Positions 26,437 through 34,855 of a stretch of 64,000 nucleotides of DNA are shown here, one piece after another; within the stretch, counting starts at the first letter, position 1; every line of letters starts with the position of its first letter. Origin of the DNA: JAMXLO01 sp963812505 (lineage in GTDB: Bacteria; Pseudomonadota; Alphaproteobacteria; Acetobacterales; Acetobacteraceae). The position numbers were made by a program, and so were the translations under genes. The stretch is taken from assembly GCA_963812505.1 (NCBI GenBank), contig CAWEVM010000029.1:62001-126000 (forward strand), given 5' to 3'. Below the pieces are notes generated by a model. That model searched no databases. It worked only from the letters and a program-made list of their open reading frames with translations, and was not told the origin of the DNA.

Positions 26437-27627
26437 ATGGATCTGAGCCTGTCCGACAAACATCAGGCCTTGCAGGACGAAGTGCGCGCATTCGTCCGCG
26501 AGCACGGCCACAAATCGCCAAAACTCGGCGGTGGCCGAAAGCGGCCTGACCAAAAGGCGCTGGACTGGCAGAAGTTGCTGGTCGATCACGGCTACGTCGC
26601 ACGCGCTATCCCGCGCGAATTCGGCGGCTTTGGCGCGGAACCCGACGTGCTGGAAGCGGCGGTGATCGCATCGGAATTTGCCGCCGCGGGTATTTATGCC
26701 GGCCTGACCAATCAGGGTATCAGCATGCTGGTGCCCACACTTCTGGAAGTCGGCACCGAGGCGCAAAAGAAGCAGTGGATCGAGAAGACCATCCGCGGCG
26801 ATGTCATCTGGTGCCAGGGCTATTCGGAGCCGGGTGCCGGCAGCGATCTCGCGTCATTACAGACCCGCGGCGTGTTGCAGGACGGTCATTTCGTCATCAA
26901 CGGCCAGAAGATATGGACCAGCTCGGCTCACTACGCCGACATGATGTTCCTGCTCTGCCGCACCGAGCCGGACAAGCCGAAGCACGAGGGCATCTCGTAC
27001 CTGCTGCTGTCGATGAAGACCCCTGGCATCGACGTGCGGCCGCTGCGGACCATGACCGGGCGCGCCGAGTTCAACGAGGTGTTCTTCACCGATGTACGCG
27101 TCCCCGAAGACCAGATCGTGCTCGGGCGCGGCAAAGGCTGGTATGTCGCCAACGTGACGTTGAAACATGAGCGCTCGATGATCGGCAGCGCCGAGAAGAT
27201 GACGACCCGGCTGGAGCAGCTCATCGCACTGATGAAGTCGAATGGTCTGCTCAACATGGCGGAGTACCGTGATAGGTTGCTGAAGCTTCAAGGCGAGGTG
27301 ATAGCCTGGAGGGCGCACAATCTGCGCCTGCTGACCGAAACCGCGGAAGGCGTCGATTCCGGTGTCAGGCGCATGATCATCAAGTACGGCGGCACGATGC
27401 TCGGCTTCCGCCTGGCCGCGCTTGCAGTCGACGCCCTCGGCACGGCCGGGCTGCCATTCGAAAGCGCCGGCGAGGATGCCGAGGACGATGACGCGACGAC
27501 ATGGAACATCGACTATCTGTATGATGTCGGCCTGATGATTGGCGGCGGCTCCAACAACATCCAGAAGAACATCATCGCGGAACGCGGCCTCGATCTTCCG
27601 CGCGAGCCAAAGATCGCGAGGGCTTGA
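26437..27627 (+). CDS. Acyl-CoA dehydrogenase (subunit/paralogue 1)
   Basis: A 396-residue FAD enzyme that introduces an alpha-beta double bond in an acyl-CoA. The full acyl-CoA dehydrogenase layout is present: a helical N-terminal domain, the GYSEPGAGSDLASLQT segment and KIWTSSAHYAD in the middle domain, and a helical C-terminal domain with NNIQKNIIAERGLDLPRE. ATG 26437 is preceded by GGGGAGG, whereas the in-frame upstream ATG starts inside the palindromic repeat. It is coupled to the second dehydrogenase gene, and pairs of this kind frequently form heteromers acting on bulky or steroid-like acyl-CoAs. Confidence 0.92.
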   Translation: MDLSLSDKHQALQDEVRAFVREHGHKSPKLGGGRKRPDQKALDWQKLLVDHGYVARAIPREFGGFGAEPDVLEAAVIASEFAAAGIYAGLTNQGISMLVPTLLEVGTEAQKKQWIEKTIRGDVIWCQGYSEPGAGSDLASLQTRGVLQDGHFVINGQKIWTSSAHYADMMFLLCRTEPDKPKHEGISYLLLSMKTPGIDVRPLRTMTGRAEFNEVFFTDVRVPEDQIVLGRGKGWYVANVTLKHERSMIGSAEKMTTRLEQLIALMKSNGLLNMAEYRDRLLKLQGEVIAWRAHNLRLLTETAEGVDSGVRRMIIKYGGTMLGFRLAALAVDALGTAGLPFESAGEDAEDDDATTWNIDYLYDVGLMIGGGSNNIQKNIIAERGLDLPREPKIARA

Positions 27628-28694
27628 TGGAATTCGCCCTCAGCGAGGAGCAACGCCTGTTCGCGGATTCGTTGCGCAGTCTCCTGGCGGATCACGTGCC
27701 GATCGAAGCACTTCGCCGCCATGCAGAGATCGGTTGCGGCTTCGATGCCGAACTGTGGCAAAGTCTGACAGAGCTCGGCCTCCCTGGCCTGCTGGTACCC
27801 GAACGCTTCGGTGGCGCCGGGCTCGGCATTCTCGATGCCGCAGTTGCGGCCGAGGTTCTGGGCGGTGCGGTGGCTTTCGCTCCGTTCACTGGCAGCGTCG
27901 TCATTGCAACGCTCGCGTTTGTGCACGGCGCGACGGAGGAATTGCAGGGCGCGTGGCTGCCACGCATCGCCCTTGGCGAGGTGCGCTTTGGAGTAGGCTT
28001 CGGTAATACTCTGACGGTGACTGCGGGGCGTCTCTCGGGGCATGTGGAAGCGGCAATCGATGCCGGCTCGCCAACGCATCTGTTGATCTATCTGTCCGAT
28101 GGCAATGCCGCCGTCATCGCCGCCGACGCGGAAGGTGTCTCACGGCAAATGTATCGCAGCATCGATCGCACGCGGCCAGTGACCGAGCTTGCCTTCGACA
28201 ATGCGCGTGCGGTGCTGCTCGATGCGGCGAACCAACCATTGGCTGCGGCACAGCGCGCGCTGGATGCCGGTCGTATTGTACTCGCCGCCGACACGTTGGG
28301 CGCGGCGCAGCATATGTTTGATCAGGCGCTCGCCTTCGTGAAGCAGCGCGCGCAGTTCGGTCGTGTCATTGGCAGCTTCCAGGCCGTCAAGCACCAGTTC
28401 GCCGATATGGTGACGATGCTGGAGCCCTGCCGGGCCATGGTGTGGTACGCGGCCTACGCGCAGGATTCGCTGCCACGCGAGGCGCGGCTGACGGCGCTGC
28501 AAACGAAGGCGCATCTCGGAGATGTCGGTCGCGACATCGCACGCATGGCGACGGAGGCGCACGGCGGCATGGGGTTCACTGACCTGCTTGGTCTGCACTA
28601 CTGGTTCAAACGCATCAGCTTCAATCGTCAGATGCTGGGCAGCCCTGAGCATTGCCGCGATGAGGCCGCGCGCTTGCAGGGCTGGCTTACGTGA
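27627..28694 (+). CDS. Acyl-CoA dehydrogenase (subunit/paralogue 2)
   Basis: A 355-residue acyl-CoA dehydrogenase-family protein, shorter and more divergent than its neighbour. The N-terminal FALSEEQRLFADSL and C-terminal FGRVIGSFQAVKHQFADM and HGGMGFT segments are recognisable, while the middle domain is reduced. The start ATG 27627 shares a base with the preceding stop (TGATG). Two unequal acyl-CoA dehydrogenases in tandem match known alpha2beta2 enzymes, in which one chain supplies most of the FAD-binding residues; heteromer formation here is inference. Confidence 0.88.
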   Translation: MEFALSEEQRLFADSLRSLLADHVPIEALRRHAEIGCGFDAELWQSLTELGLPGLLVPERFGGAGLGILDAAVAAEVLGGAVAFAPFTGSVVIATLAFVHGATEELQGAWLPRIALGEVRFGVGFGNTLTVTAGRLSGHVEAAIDAGSPTHLLIYLSDGNAAVIAADAEGVSRQMYRSIDRTRPVTELAFDNARAVLLDAANQPLAAAQRALDAGRIVLAADTLGAAQHMFDQALAFVKQRAQFGRVIGSFQAVKHQFADMVTMLEPCRAMVWYAAYAQDSLPREARLTALQTKAHLGDVGRDIARMATEAHGGMGFTDLLGLHYWFKRISFNRQMLGSPEHCRDEAARLQGWLT

Positions 28695-28704
28695 ATCGTT
28701 TGCC

Positions 28705-29415
28705 GTGATCGCCTTCGACGTCAGGCACTACGACAGCATCGGCTCGACCAACGACGAGGCGATGCGGCTGGCACGCGAAGGCGCTGTGCACGGCACCGTC
28801 GTTCATGCGGACGAGCAGACCGCAGGCCGTGGCAGGCTGTCGAGGCGCTGGCTCAGTCCGCCCGGCAACCTCTATCTGTCGATCGTCCTGCGGCCGGATG
28901 TGCCGGCTGCGCGCTCCGCCGAGATCGGCCTTGTCGCTGCACTGGCGGTCGCGGATGCAGTGGACGCGCTGCTGCCGCAGCAAGTGCGCGCAACGCTGAA
29001 ATGGCCGAACGATGTGCTGGTGCGTGACGGCAAGATCGCCGGGATCTTGCTGGAGCAGGCAGACGACACGCTGATTCTCGGCATTGGACTGAATGTCCTC
29101 CAGGCGCCGAGTGGCGTTTCGTACCAGGTATCAACAATCGTTGGCTGCGGCGGATTGGCCACCGTGGATGGCGCACGGGAAAAACTTCTGTCTGCGCTGG
29201 CCAACTGGTTCGGTGTCTGGCAGCAGGAAGGCTTCCCCCCGATCCGTACGACATGGCTTGCACGTGCGCATCCGATCGGCGCCACGCTGCGCGTGCGGCT
29301 TGCGGACCGGTTTGCTACCGGCGGGTTCGCTGGCATCGATGACGACGGCGCGCTCCTGCTCGACGCAGCGGATGGCCGTACCCGCATCGTGGCGGGCGAC
29401 GTGCAGGCGGGATAA
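28705..29415 (+). CDS. birA: Biotin--[acetyl-CoA-carboxylase] ligase
   Basis: A 236-residue biotin protein ligase that attaches biotin to carboxylase carrier domains. It has the catalytic GRGRLSRRW motif (usually GRGRxGRxW), KWPNDVLV and the GIGLNV strand, plus a small C-terminal SH3-like domain. There is no N-terminal helix-turn-helix, so it is a class I ligase without repressor function. The start is taken as GTG 28705; no ATG lies before the conserved region. It begins 10 bases after the dehydrogenase stop. Confidence 0.86.
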   Translation: MIAFDVRHYDSIGSTNDEAMRLAREGAVHGTVVHADEQTAGRGRLSRRWLSPPGNLYLSIVLRPDVPAARSAEIGLVAALAVADAVDALLPQQVRATLKWPNDVLVRDGKIAGILLEQADDTLILGIGLNVLQAPSGVSYQVSTIVGCGGLATVDGAREKLLSALANWFGVWQQEGFPPIRTTWLARAHPIGATLRVRLADRFATGGFAGIDDDGALLLDAADGRTRIVAGDVQAG

Positions 29416-29455
29416 CGAACAAGCTTTATTGCGGAAACGGCCCAAGGAGGCAGGT

Positions 29456-30526
29456 ATGGACTTCGGCATTGGCATCGCAACGTCGCACGATTTATGGAAG
29501 CTCGCGCAGCGCGCCGAGGAACTCGGCTTCACGCATGCCTGGTTCTTCGACACGCAGATGATCACCGCCGACTGCTTCGCCGCTATGGGAGCCGCGGCAA
29601 TGAAGACCTCGCGTATCCGCCTCGGTACCGGCGTGCTGGTGCCGTCCAATCGCATCGCCGCGGTGACGGCCAACGCCTTCGCCACGCTGAATGGCATGGC
29701 ACCTGGCCGGATCGACTTCGGCGTTGGGACGGGCTTTTCGGCACGCCGCGCCATGGGCCTTGGCGCCATAAAGCTCGCCGATATGGAAGAGTATATACGC
29801 GTCGTCTATGGCTTGCTGAACGGCGAGACGCTGGAGATAAACATCGAGGGCAAACGCAAGAAGATCCGTTTCCTCAATCCAGACATCGGCCTGATCAACA
29901 CACGCGATCCAATACGGCTGCATGTCTCGGCCTATGGCCCAAAGTCGCAGGCACTGACCGCAAAGCTGCATGCCGGGTGGAAGAGCTTCATCTCCGACGT
30001 GCCGCGCGCCATGACCGCACTTGAGAGCATGCAGAAGAGCTGGAAAGCCGCGGGCCACAGCGCCGGGGACCTCTACGCTACCGCCTGGGCGTGCGGCTGC
30101 GTTCTCGCCGATGGCGAACCTGCTGACAGTCCGCGTGTGGTCGCGCAGGCCGGACCGCGCGCCGCAGTGTTGCTGCATCGCGCGGCCGATCTCGATATGG
30201 AAGGCTGGCAGAACACATCGCCGGTACCGCCATCCGTGCAGGAACAGGTGGAGGGCTACGTCGCAATGGCACGTGGCTTCGAACCGCAGGACGCGCGCTA
30301 CCTCAACAACCACCGCGGCCATTTCGTATTCGTCAAGCCCGAGGAGCGGAAGTTCATTACCGCCGACTTGATCCGTCACACTACCTTCACGGCGACCGAG
30401 CAGGAACTGAAGCAGCGCATCGAAGCCTTGCGCAGCGCAGGCTGGAGCCAGCTCGTCATCCCGATCACGCCCGGAGAGGAGAGCGCGATCGAGGACTGGG
30501 CCCGGATCAAGCGCGCATTCGACTGA
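29456..30526 (+). CDS. LLM-class flavin/F420-dependent oxidoreductase (Mer-like)
   Basis: A 356-residue luciferase-like TIM barrel, resembling methylene-tetrahydromethanopterin reductase relatives. Visible landmarks are ELGFTHAWFFD, RIRLGTGVLVPSNR and GRIDFGVGTGFSARRAMG, the last being the phosphate-binding region. The cofactor (F420 or FMN) and substrate cannot be determined. ATG 29456 has a strong AAGGAGG site at seven bases. It is the second enzyme of this class in the 23-30 kb stretch, but the two are not close paralogues. Confidence 0.87.
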   Translation: MDFGIGIATSHDLWKLAQRAEELGFTHAWFFDTQMITADCFAAMGAAAMKTSRIRLGTGVLVPSNRIAAVTANAFATLNGMAPGRIDFGVGTGFSARRAMGLGAIKLADMEEYIRVVYGLLNGETLEINIEGKRKKIRFLNPDIGLINTRDPIRLHVSAYGPKSQALTAKLHAGWKSFISDVPRAMTALESMQKSWKAAGHSAGDLYATAWACGCVLADGEPADSPRVVAQAGPRAAVLLHRAADLDMEGWQNTSPVPPSVQEQVEGYVAMARGFEPQDARYLNNHRGHFVFVKPEERKFITADLIRHTTFTATEQELKQRIEALRSAGWSQLVIPITPGEESAIEDWARIKRAFD

Positions 30527-30630
30527 TTGAATTGAGATTTTCGCGTTTTGCGGGTGACGCTACCCAGCGGCCTCAATCAGGCGTATCTTAGGGTCAGGTA
30601 TAAGCCGATCACATAGGGGACACTAAAGCC

Positions 30631-31275
30631 TTGCGACCGCCCAGGAACGACCGCCAACGGCCTCCACGCCGCCGCGGTTTTGATGACGACAACTTTTACG
30701 GCAGCGCGCCGCCGCCAATGCCGTTTCCCTCGTTTGCCTCCAGCGCGGCAGGACCGGAGTCGGAGGCGACGGTCAAGTGGTTCAACGCCGAGAAGGGTTA
30801 CGGTTTTGTGGCGCTGAGCGACGGGTCAGGCGACGTTTTCCTGCACATCAACACGCTGCAGGCGGCCGGCGTCCAGACCGTCAGCCCCGGCGCCACGCTC
30901 CGGATCCGCGTCGGCCAGGGGCAGAAAGGGAAACAGGTCGATCAGGTGGTGTCGGTCGATGAGAGCACCGCGGCCGCGACTCCCGCGCGCCGGCCTGGCG
31001 GCTTTCAGCAACGCCCGCAGCGCAGCTTTGAGGGAGGCCCGCGACGGCAGGTCGATCTCAGCACCGCCGTCGAGATGATGGGCACGGTGAAGTGGTACAA
31101 CCCCGACAAGGGGTTCGGCTTCATCACGCCCCAGTCGGGTGGCAAGGACGTATTCGTCCACGCGACGGTGCTGGAGCGTGCCGGCCTCGCTCCGTTGCAG
31201 GAGGGGCAGTCGGTGCGGATGGGCGTCGTGCAGGGCGCCAAGGGCCCCGAAGCCGGGACGATCAGCGTGGACTGA
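30631..31275 (+). CDS. Cold-shock protein with two CSD domains
   Basis: A 214-residue RNA/single-strand DNA-binding protein with two cold-shock domains. Domain 1 has TVKWFNAEKGYGFV and DVFLHI (about residues 46-70); domain 2 has GTVKWYNPDKGFGFI and DVFVHA (about 151-176). An arginine-rich N terminus and a glutamine/arginine linker join them. The start is a TTG at 30631 with AGGGG twelve bases upstream; the next ATG is inside the N-terminal tail. Double-CSD proteins of this size are common in alphaproteobacteria. Upstream 100 bases contain the probable promoter and leader. Confidence 0.9.
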   Translation: MRPPRNDRQRPPRRRGFDDDNFYGSAPPPMPFPSFASSAAGPESEATVKWFNAEKGYGFVALSDGSGDVFLHINTLQAAGVQTVSPGATLRIRVGQGQKGKQVDQVVSVDESTAAATPARRPGGFQQRPQRSFEGGPRRQVDLSTAVEMMGTVKWYNPDKGFGFITPQSGGKDVFVHATVLERAGLAPLQEGQSVRMGVVQGAKGPEAGTISVD

Positions 31276-32354
31276 TCAAACTGTCGCGAGCGACTCGAAC
31301 GCATCACCCGCCGGGCGCAGTGCGAGGATTTGTCGCCTGTGCCATAGCGCGTGGAACAGCAGTTTCCAGCAGGTGACGCTATACCGGCGACGGCTGATGT
31401 GGCTGAACAGCAACCGCATCTTCGCAGGGTCGGAGATTTCGGCCACGCCGGGCTGGGCCGCCATCAGAGGCCCGAGCCGCGACCCCTGCCCCTTGATCCA
31501 ATCGCCGATCGGCGTGGCAAAGCCCTGCCTGGGAGCGAACGGCTGCCCATCGGCAGATATATTCTCCAGCCTCTTGCGCTGGGCCCACTTGCTCAGCCCA
31601 TCACGCACCTTCATCCCGTCTGGCAGCCGGGACGCAGCCCTCGCCAAGCGCGGATCAAGGAATGGCGTGCGTTCCTCCACCGCAATGCGCCATCAGGCAG
31701 CGGTCCAGTTTCAACAAAACACCGTGTGGCACCCAGTGTGCCATGTCGGTGGCCCATGCGGCTGCCAGTCGTGAACGGCCACCCTTCCAATGCCTAGGCC
31801 TCCGCAGCGGCGCTACCGACGCGCCAGGATGACGGGCGCGCGCGCAACACATCCACTCGGTCAAAGCTGCCACGCGCCCACATCGCGCGCCCACCGCGTC
31901 ATTGCGCTCTGGTAGCGAGGAAAACCGGCAAAGATTTCGTCCCCTTCTGTCGCCGCTCAGCACCACCTTCACATCCTGTCGCGCGCGCTGCGCCAGAAAC
32001 CAGGTCGGGATGATCGCGTGGTCAGCCACAGGATCATCCAAGCAGCCAACGATTTCCGGTAGGTGACGCCAGACCATCCGCTCACTGATCTCGATCGTTT
32101 CGTGCCTGGCGTCGAGTGCTTTTGCGACGGTGGCGGCATGATCGCGACGATCGGGCCGTCGCAAACCAACGTCGCGGGCGGTGGCCATATCGATGATCGA
32201 CAGTCGGTTGTGCGCGAGCGCGATGCGGCCGACGATCGCGTGGCCGGTGCTGTCTGGACCGCGATGCCGCAGGCTATCGATCAGTCGAGACAGTGTGGCA
32301 GGATCAGGGGGCGGGGGCACCGCTCGACAGTATCAATCCAGCAATGCCGCTCGT
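31276..32354 (-). pseudogene. Asparagine synthase (glutamine-hydrolysing), degraded
   Basis: Remains of an AsnB-type enzyme of about 600 residues compressed into about 1.08 kb. Read on the minus strand, the N-terminal block (GIAGLILSSGAPAP, then SLRHRGPDS and NRLSIIDMATA) is recognisable. Where ATG and the catalytic Cys codon should stand there are ACG and AGC (32354-32349), so both start and glutaminase nucleophile are lost. A frameshift follows in the C run near 32310. About 200 residues are missing before the synthase region, which retains VKVVLSGDRRG (normally SGDGGDE). Another frameshift near 31680 separates LLKLDRCLMAH from RTPFLDPRL. At least four independent lesions make this a non-functional relic. 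Confidence 0.85.
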
Positions 32355-32613
32355 CGGGCGGAAATGTCCCTTCGGCCGCTTCGCGCCCCATATAAGGGAA
32401 GCATGATGCTGCCGTGAAGCACTTGGCAGAGGCTTTCATGACCTCGCGTTATTCCGCGTCCCTCAAAATCGAATTTTGATCGTGCCACTTCGGCGACTAT
32501 TCCGCGTTGCAGCATTTTTGACGCCCCGCAGTATTCCGACGCCAAACGCCACAAAATATCGTGATTGGTAGCACTTAACCGTCGTCTTGATGGTTGCTCC
32601 GGTAAAGCGACGC
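32355..32613. other. Non-coding stretch upstream of the stress-membrane genes
   Basis: No convincing gene on either strand. The stretch is somewhat richer in A and T than its neighbours (for example the CAAAATCGAATTTTGAT region, which is a near-palindrome at about 32463-32480). It lies between the asparagine synthase relic and the GGAAC-type promoter. Confidence 0.4.
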
Positions 32614-32638
32614 GGAACGATTTTCCCATTGGCGAGTT
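32614..32638 (+). promoter_or_regulatory. Putative EcfG-type general stress promoter
   Basis: GGAAC at 32614-32618 is followed after 16 bases by AGTT at 32635-32638, close to the alphaproteobacterial EcfG/sigma-T consensus GGAAC-N16/17-CGTT. The spacing is exact and only the first base of the -10 box deviates. The following gene starts 28 bases downstream, a suitable leader length. Regulation by the PhyR-EcfG general stress pathway is inferred. Confidence 0.55.
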
Positions 32639-32665
32639 TACAACCAACACACGGAGGAACGAAAA

Positions 32666-32740
32666 ATGCCTGCAATTCTTCTTTGGCTGCTCGGCATACC
32701 GATCCCGATCATCATCCTCCTGGTGCTTCTCTGGCATTAG
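32666..32740 (+). CDS. 24-residue single-helix membrane peptide
   Basis: A very short frame, ATG 32666 to TAG 32738-32740, encodes an almost wholly hydrophobic peptide with the sequence core LLWLLGIPIPIIILL. It would form one transmembrane helix with a central Gly-Ile-Pro-Ile-Pro kink. A good CGGAGGAAC ribosome-binding site stands nine bases upstream, and the ribosome-binding site of the next gene begins at its stop codon, which supports real translation and coupling. I recall similar short hydrophobic peptides in rhizobia, but no function is known to me. It is below the usual annotation length limit. Confidence 0.7.
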   Translation: MPAILLWLLGIPIPIIILLVLLWH

Positions 32741-32753
32741 GGAGGCATTCGCA

Positions 32754-33626
32754 ATGGCCCTCATTGCTGAAACGGCCGGCCCCGCAATGGTGGCGGCGGA
32801 CGAAAATCCTGGTTCACAATCGGCCGTCTCGTGGGCGGCGGTTATCGGCGGTGCTCTGGCCGCCGTTGCTATCAGCCTGCTCCTCGTGGCGCTGGGATCC
32901 GGTATCGGCCTTTCGTCTGTCTCACCATGGTCATCGCTAAATCCGTCGGCAACGACCTTCACCCTGCTCGCGGCGGTTTGGCTCATCATTGTGCAATGGC
33001 TGTCGTCAGCGATGGGTGGCTATCTCGCGGGGCGGTTACGCACCAAATGGGCTGGCATCCACACCGGCGAGGTGTTCTTTCGCGACACGGTGCACGGCTT
33101 TCTGGTTTGGGCGCTCGCGTCGGTTTTGGTCGCGGCCTTCGCTACCTCCTCAGTCTCTTCGGCGGTAAGTTCCGCGGGCCGGGCGATTTCGAATGTCGCC
33201 GGCAGCGCGGCTTCCACGGCCACCCAGGCTGCGACCAACCAGTCTCCTGATTCCAATGGCTACTTCCTGGATAGCTTGTTCAGGAAGGATCAGCCGGACG
33301 CTAATGCGTCTCCCCAGGATGCGCGGGCAGAAGCGGGCCGCATCCTGGCGAGAGCGATCGCAAACGGCAACCTTGATCCAGGCGATCGCGCCTATCTCGG
33401 GAAGCTGGTCGCGGCGCGCACCGGTATTTCCCAGCAAGACGCCGAAAAGCGCATCGATGACACCGTTGCGCAGATGAAGTCCGCCGAGGAAAGGGCGAAG
33501 CAAGCGGCCGACGCAGCCCGCAAGGCATCCGCATCAGCCTCATTCTACCTCTTCTTCTCCATGCTGATCGGCGCGTTCATTGCGTCTGCGGCAGGTGCGC
33601 TTGGCGGCAGTCAGCGCGATCTCTGA
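32754..33626 (+). CDS. Integral membrane protein of unknown function
   Basis: A 290-residue protein with hydrophobic segments near residues 27-52, 64-85, 112-132 and a last one near 262-285. Conserved-looking elements are VSWAAVIGGALAAVA, GGYLAGRLRTKW and HTGEVFFRDTVHGFLVWA. Between helices 3 and 4 lies a roughly 110-residue soluble region ending in an alanine/lysine-rich helical stretch likely to be a coiled coil. Related proteins occur in rhizobia and acetic-acid-bacteria relatives, sometimes under the uninformative label PhnA-like. GGGAGG precedes the ATG. It is co-transcribed with the 24-residue peptide behind a stress promoter. Confidence 0.82.
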   Translation: MALIAETAGPAMVAADENPGSQSAVSWAAVIGGALAAVAISLLLVALGSGIGLSSVSPWSSLNPSATTFTLLAAVWLIIVQWLSSAMGGYLAGRLRTKWAGIHTGEVFFRDTVHGFLVWALASVLVAAFATSSVSSAVSSAGRAISNVAGSAASTATQAATNQSPDSNGYFLDSLFRKDQPDANASPQDARAEAGRILARAIANGNLDPGDRAYLGKLVAARTGISQQDAEKRIDDTVAQMKSAEERAKQAADAARKASASASFYLFFSMLIGAFIASAAGALGGSQRDL

Positions 33627-33633
33627 AATTGTG

Positions 33634-33662
33634 TCGGCAGGTTCCTGATCGGGACCTGCCGA
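33634..33662 (+). terminator. Hairpin after the membrane-protein gene
   Basis: Perfect 9-base arms TCGGCAGGT (33634-33642) and ACCTGCCGA (33654-33662) with an 11-base loop, beginning eight bases after the stop codon. Only TTT follows, so it is a weak intrinsic terminator or mRNA 3' stabiliser. Confidence 0.55.
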
Positions 33663-34045
33663 TTTCCACAATGGGTGTCCCTTGCAGCGTCATTCCCACC
33701 ATCGGACGCCGCTTCTTGCCATGCGCCGAGGGCGTCATCGCTGGCGTCGCCAAGCCCGCTGGATGCAGATGCAGCTTGGTCACCGTGTAGCCAGCGTGTG
33801 GTCGTGTAGCCGTGCCGCTTGGTCAGATGTTCGTGGGATCTGGCCCGGTTCAGATCGTTCCGTCCGACCAAGCACATCCAAAAAGCTATACGCAGTACTC
33901 CCTCGTGAATGCGTGCCCGGTCCATGCAAACCCCCGGTTCTGAAGGCTCAGATGACCCGACACTTCACGATCTGCAAACACCGGAGCTAGCCATACCTTC
34001 GGACTCAGGCATTGCCTGGGTCGCCAAAAACACCAATTCTTGGGC
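33663..34045. other. Gene-poor intergenic stretch
   Basis: About 380 bases with no supported gene. Short open frames exist on both strands but have no recognisable domain, no ribosome-binding site and irregular codon use. The segment may be the residue of a lost gene, or the promoter region of the folate-binding protein gene that follows. Confidence 0.4.
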
Positions 34046-34849
34046 ATGACTCGTCTGGCTGCACTGCCGTGTCGCGCGGTCCTGGAGATCAAGGGGGAGG
34101 ATAGCGTGTCCTTTCTCCAAGGGCTGGTCTCCAACGACGTGACTGAAGCTCGGCCTGGTCACGCAGTTTGGGCAGCGCTTTTGACACCGCAAGGCAAGTG
34201 GCTGGCGGATTTCTTCGTGTTTGCCGATGACGACCGATTGTTGCTCGACTGCGAGGGTGACCAGGCAACAGCGACGCTGCAACGCCTGTCGCGCTATCGC
34301 CTCCGGTCCAAGGTGACTCTCCGGGCAGCCGATGAGCTGTCCGTTTACGTTGCCTGGGATAACCCACCGAGCGTGCAGGCGATTATCGCCGCTGACCCGC
34401 GCCTCCCGGAGGCGGGCTGGCGCCTGTTGTCCCCGGTGGCACTGCCAACGACCGCACTCGAAGTAGATTGGGATCGCCACAGGCTTGGTCTAGGTCTGCC
34501 GGACGGCTCGCGTGACCTGGAAGTTGAGAAGACGGTGCTGCTGGAGGCGGGGTTCGACGAACTGCACGGCGTATCCTGGACCAAAGGCTGCTACATGGGC
34601 CAGGAACTGACCGCCCGCACGAAATACCGCGGACTGGTGAAGCGCCGCCTCATCCCGGTTGCCATCGAGGGGCCACTCCCGGCGCCCGGGACGCCCGTGA
34701 CGCGGGATGGCGCAGAGGTGGGAACCATGCGATCCGGGCGGGATCAGGCTGGCTTGGCGGTGTTGCGGCTCGATGCTCTCGACGGCGCCCTGAAGTGCGG
34801 CCCCGCCACATTGGTGCCGCGGATGCCCGCCTGGATGCGGTCGCCCTGA
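34046..34849 (+). CDS. ygfZ: Folate-binding Fe-S cluster assembly/repair protein YgfZ
   Basis: A 267-residue GcvT-fold protein of the YgfZ/Iba57 family, which uses tetrahydrofolate and supports iron-sulfur enzymes such as MiaB. The family signature K-G-C-Y-x-G-Q-E is present as TKGCYMGQEL near residue 182, with its key cysteine. The N-terminal FLQGLVSNDV is also typical. ATG 34046 was preferred over the in-frame TTG two codons upstream. It is followed six bases later by the glycosyltransferase gene. Confidence 0.93.
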   Translation: MTRLAALPCRAVLEIKGEDSVSFLQGLVSNDVTEARPGHAVWAALLTPQGKWLADFFVFADDDRLLLDCEGDQATATLQRLSRYRLRSKVTLRAADELSVYVAWDNPPSVQAIIAADPRLPEAGWRLLSPVALPTTALEVDWDRHRLGLGLPDGSRDLEVEKTVLLEAGFDELHGVSWTKGCYMGQELTARTKYRGLVKRRLIPVAIEGPLPAPGTPVTRDGAEVGTMRSGRDQAGLAVLRLDALDGALKCGPATLVPRMPAWMRSP

Positions 34850-34855
34850 AGCCAC

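Noticed and set aside
33611..33925. Possible transposase fragment in the gap before ygfZ
   Set aside because: The minus-strand translation has short suggestive stretches but no recognisable transposase motif or inverted repeats.
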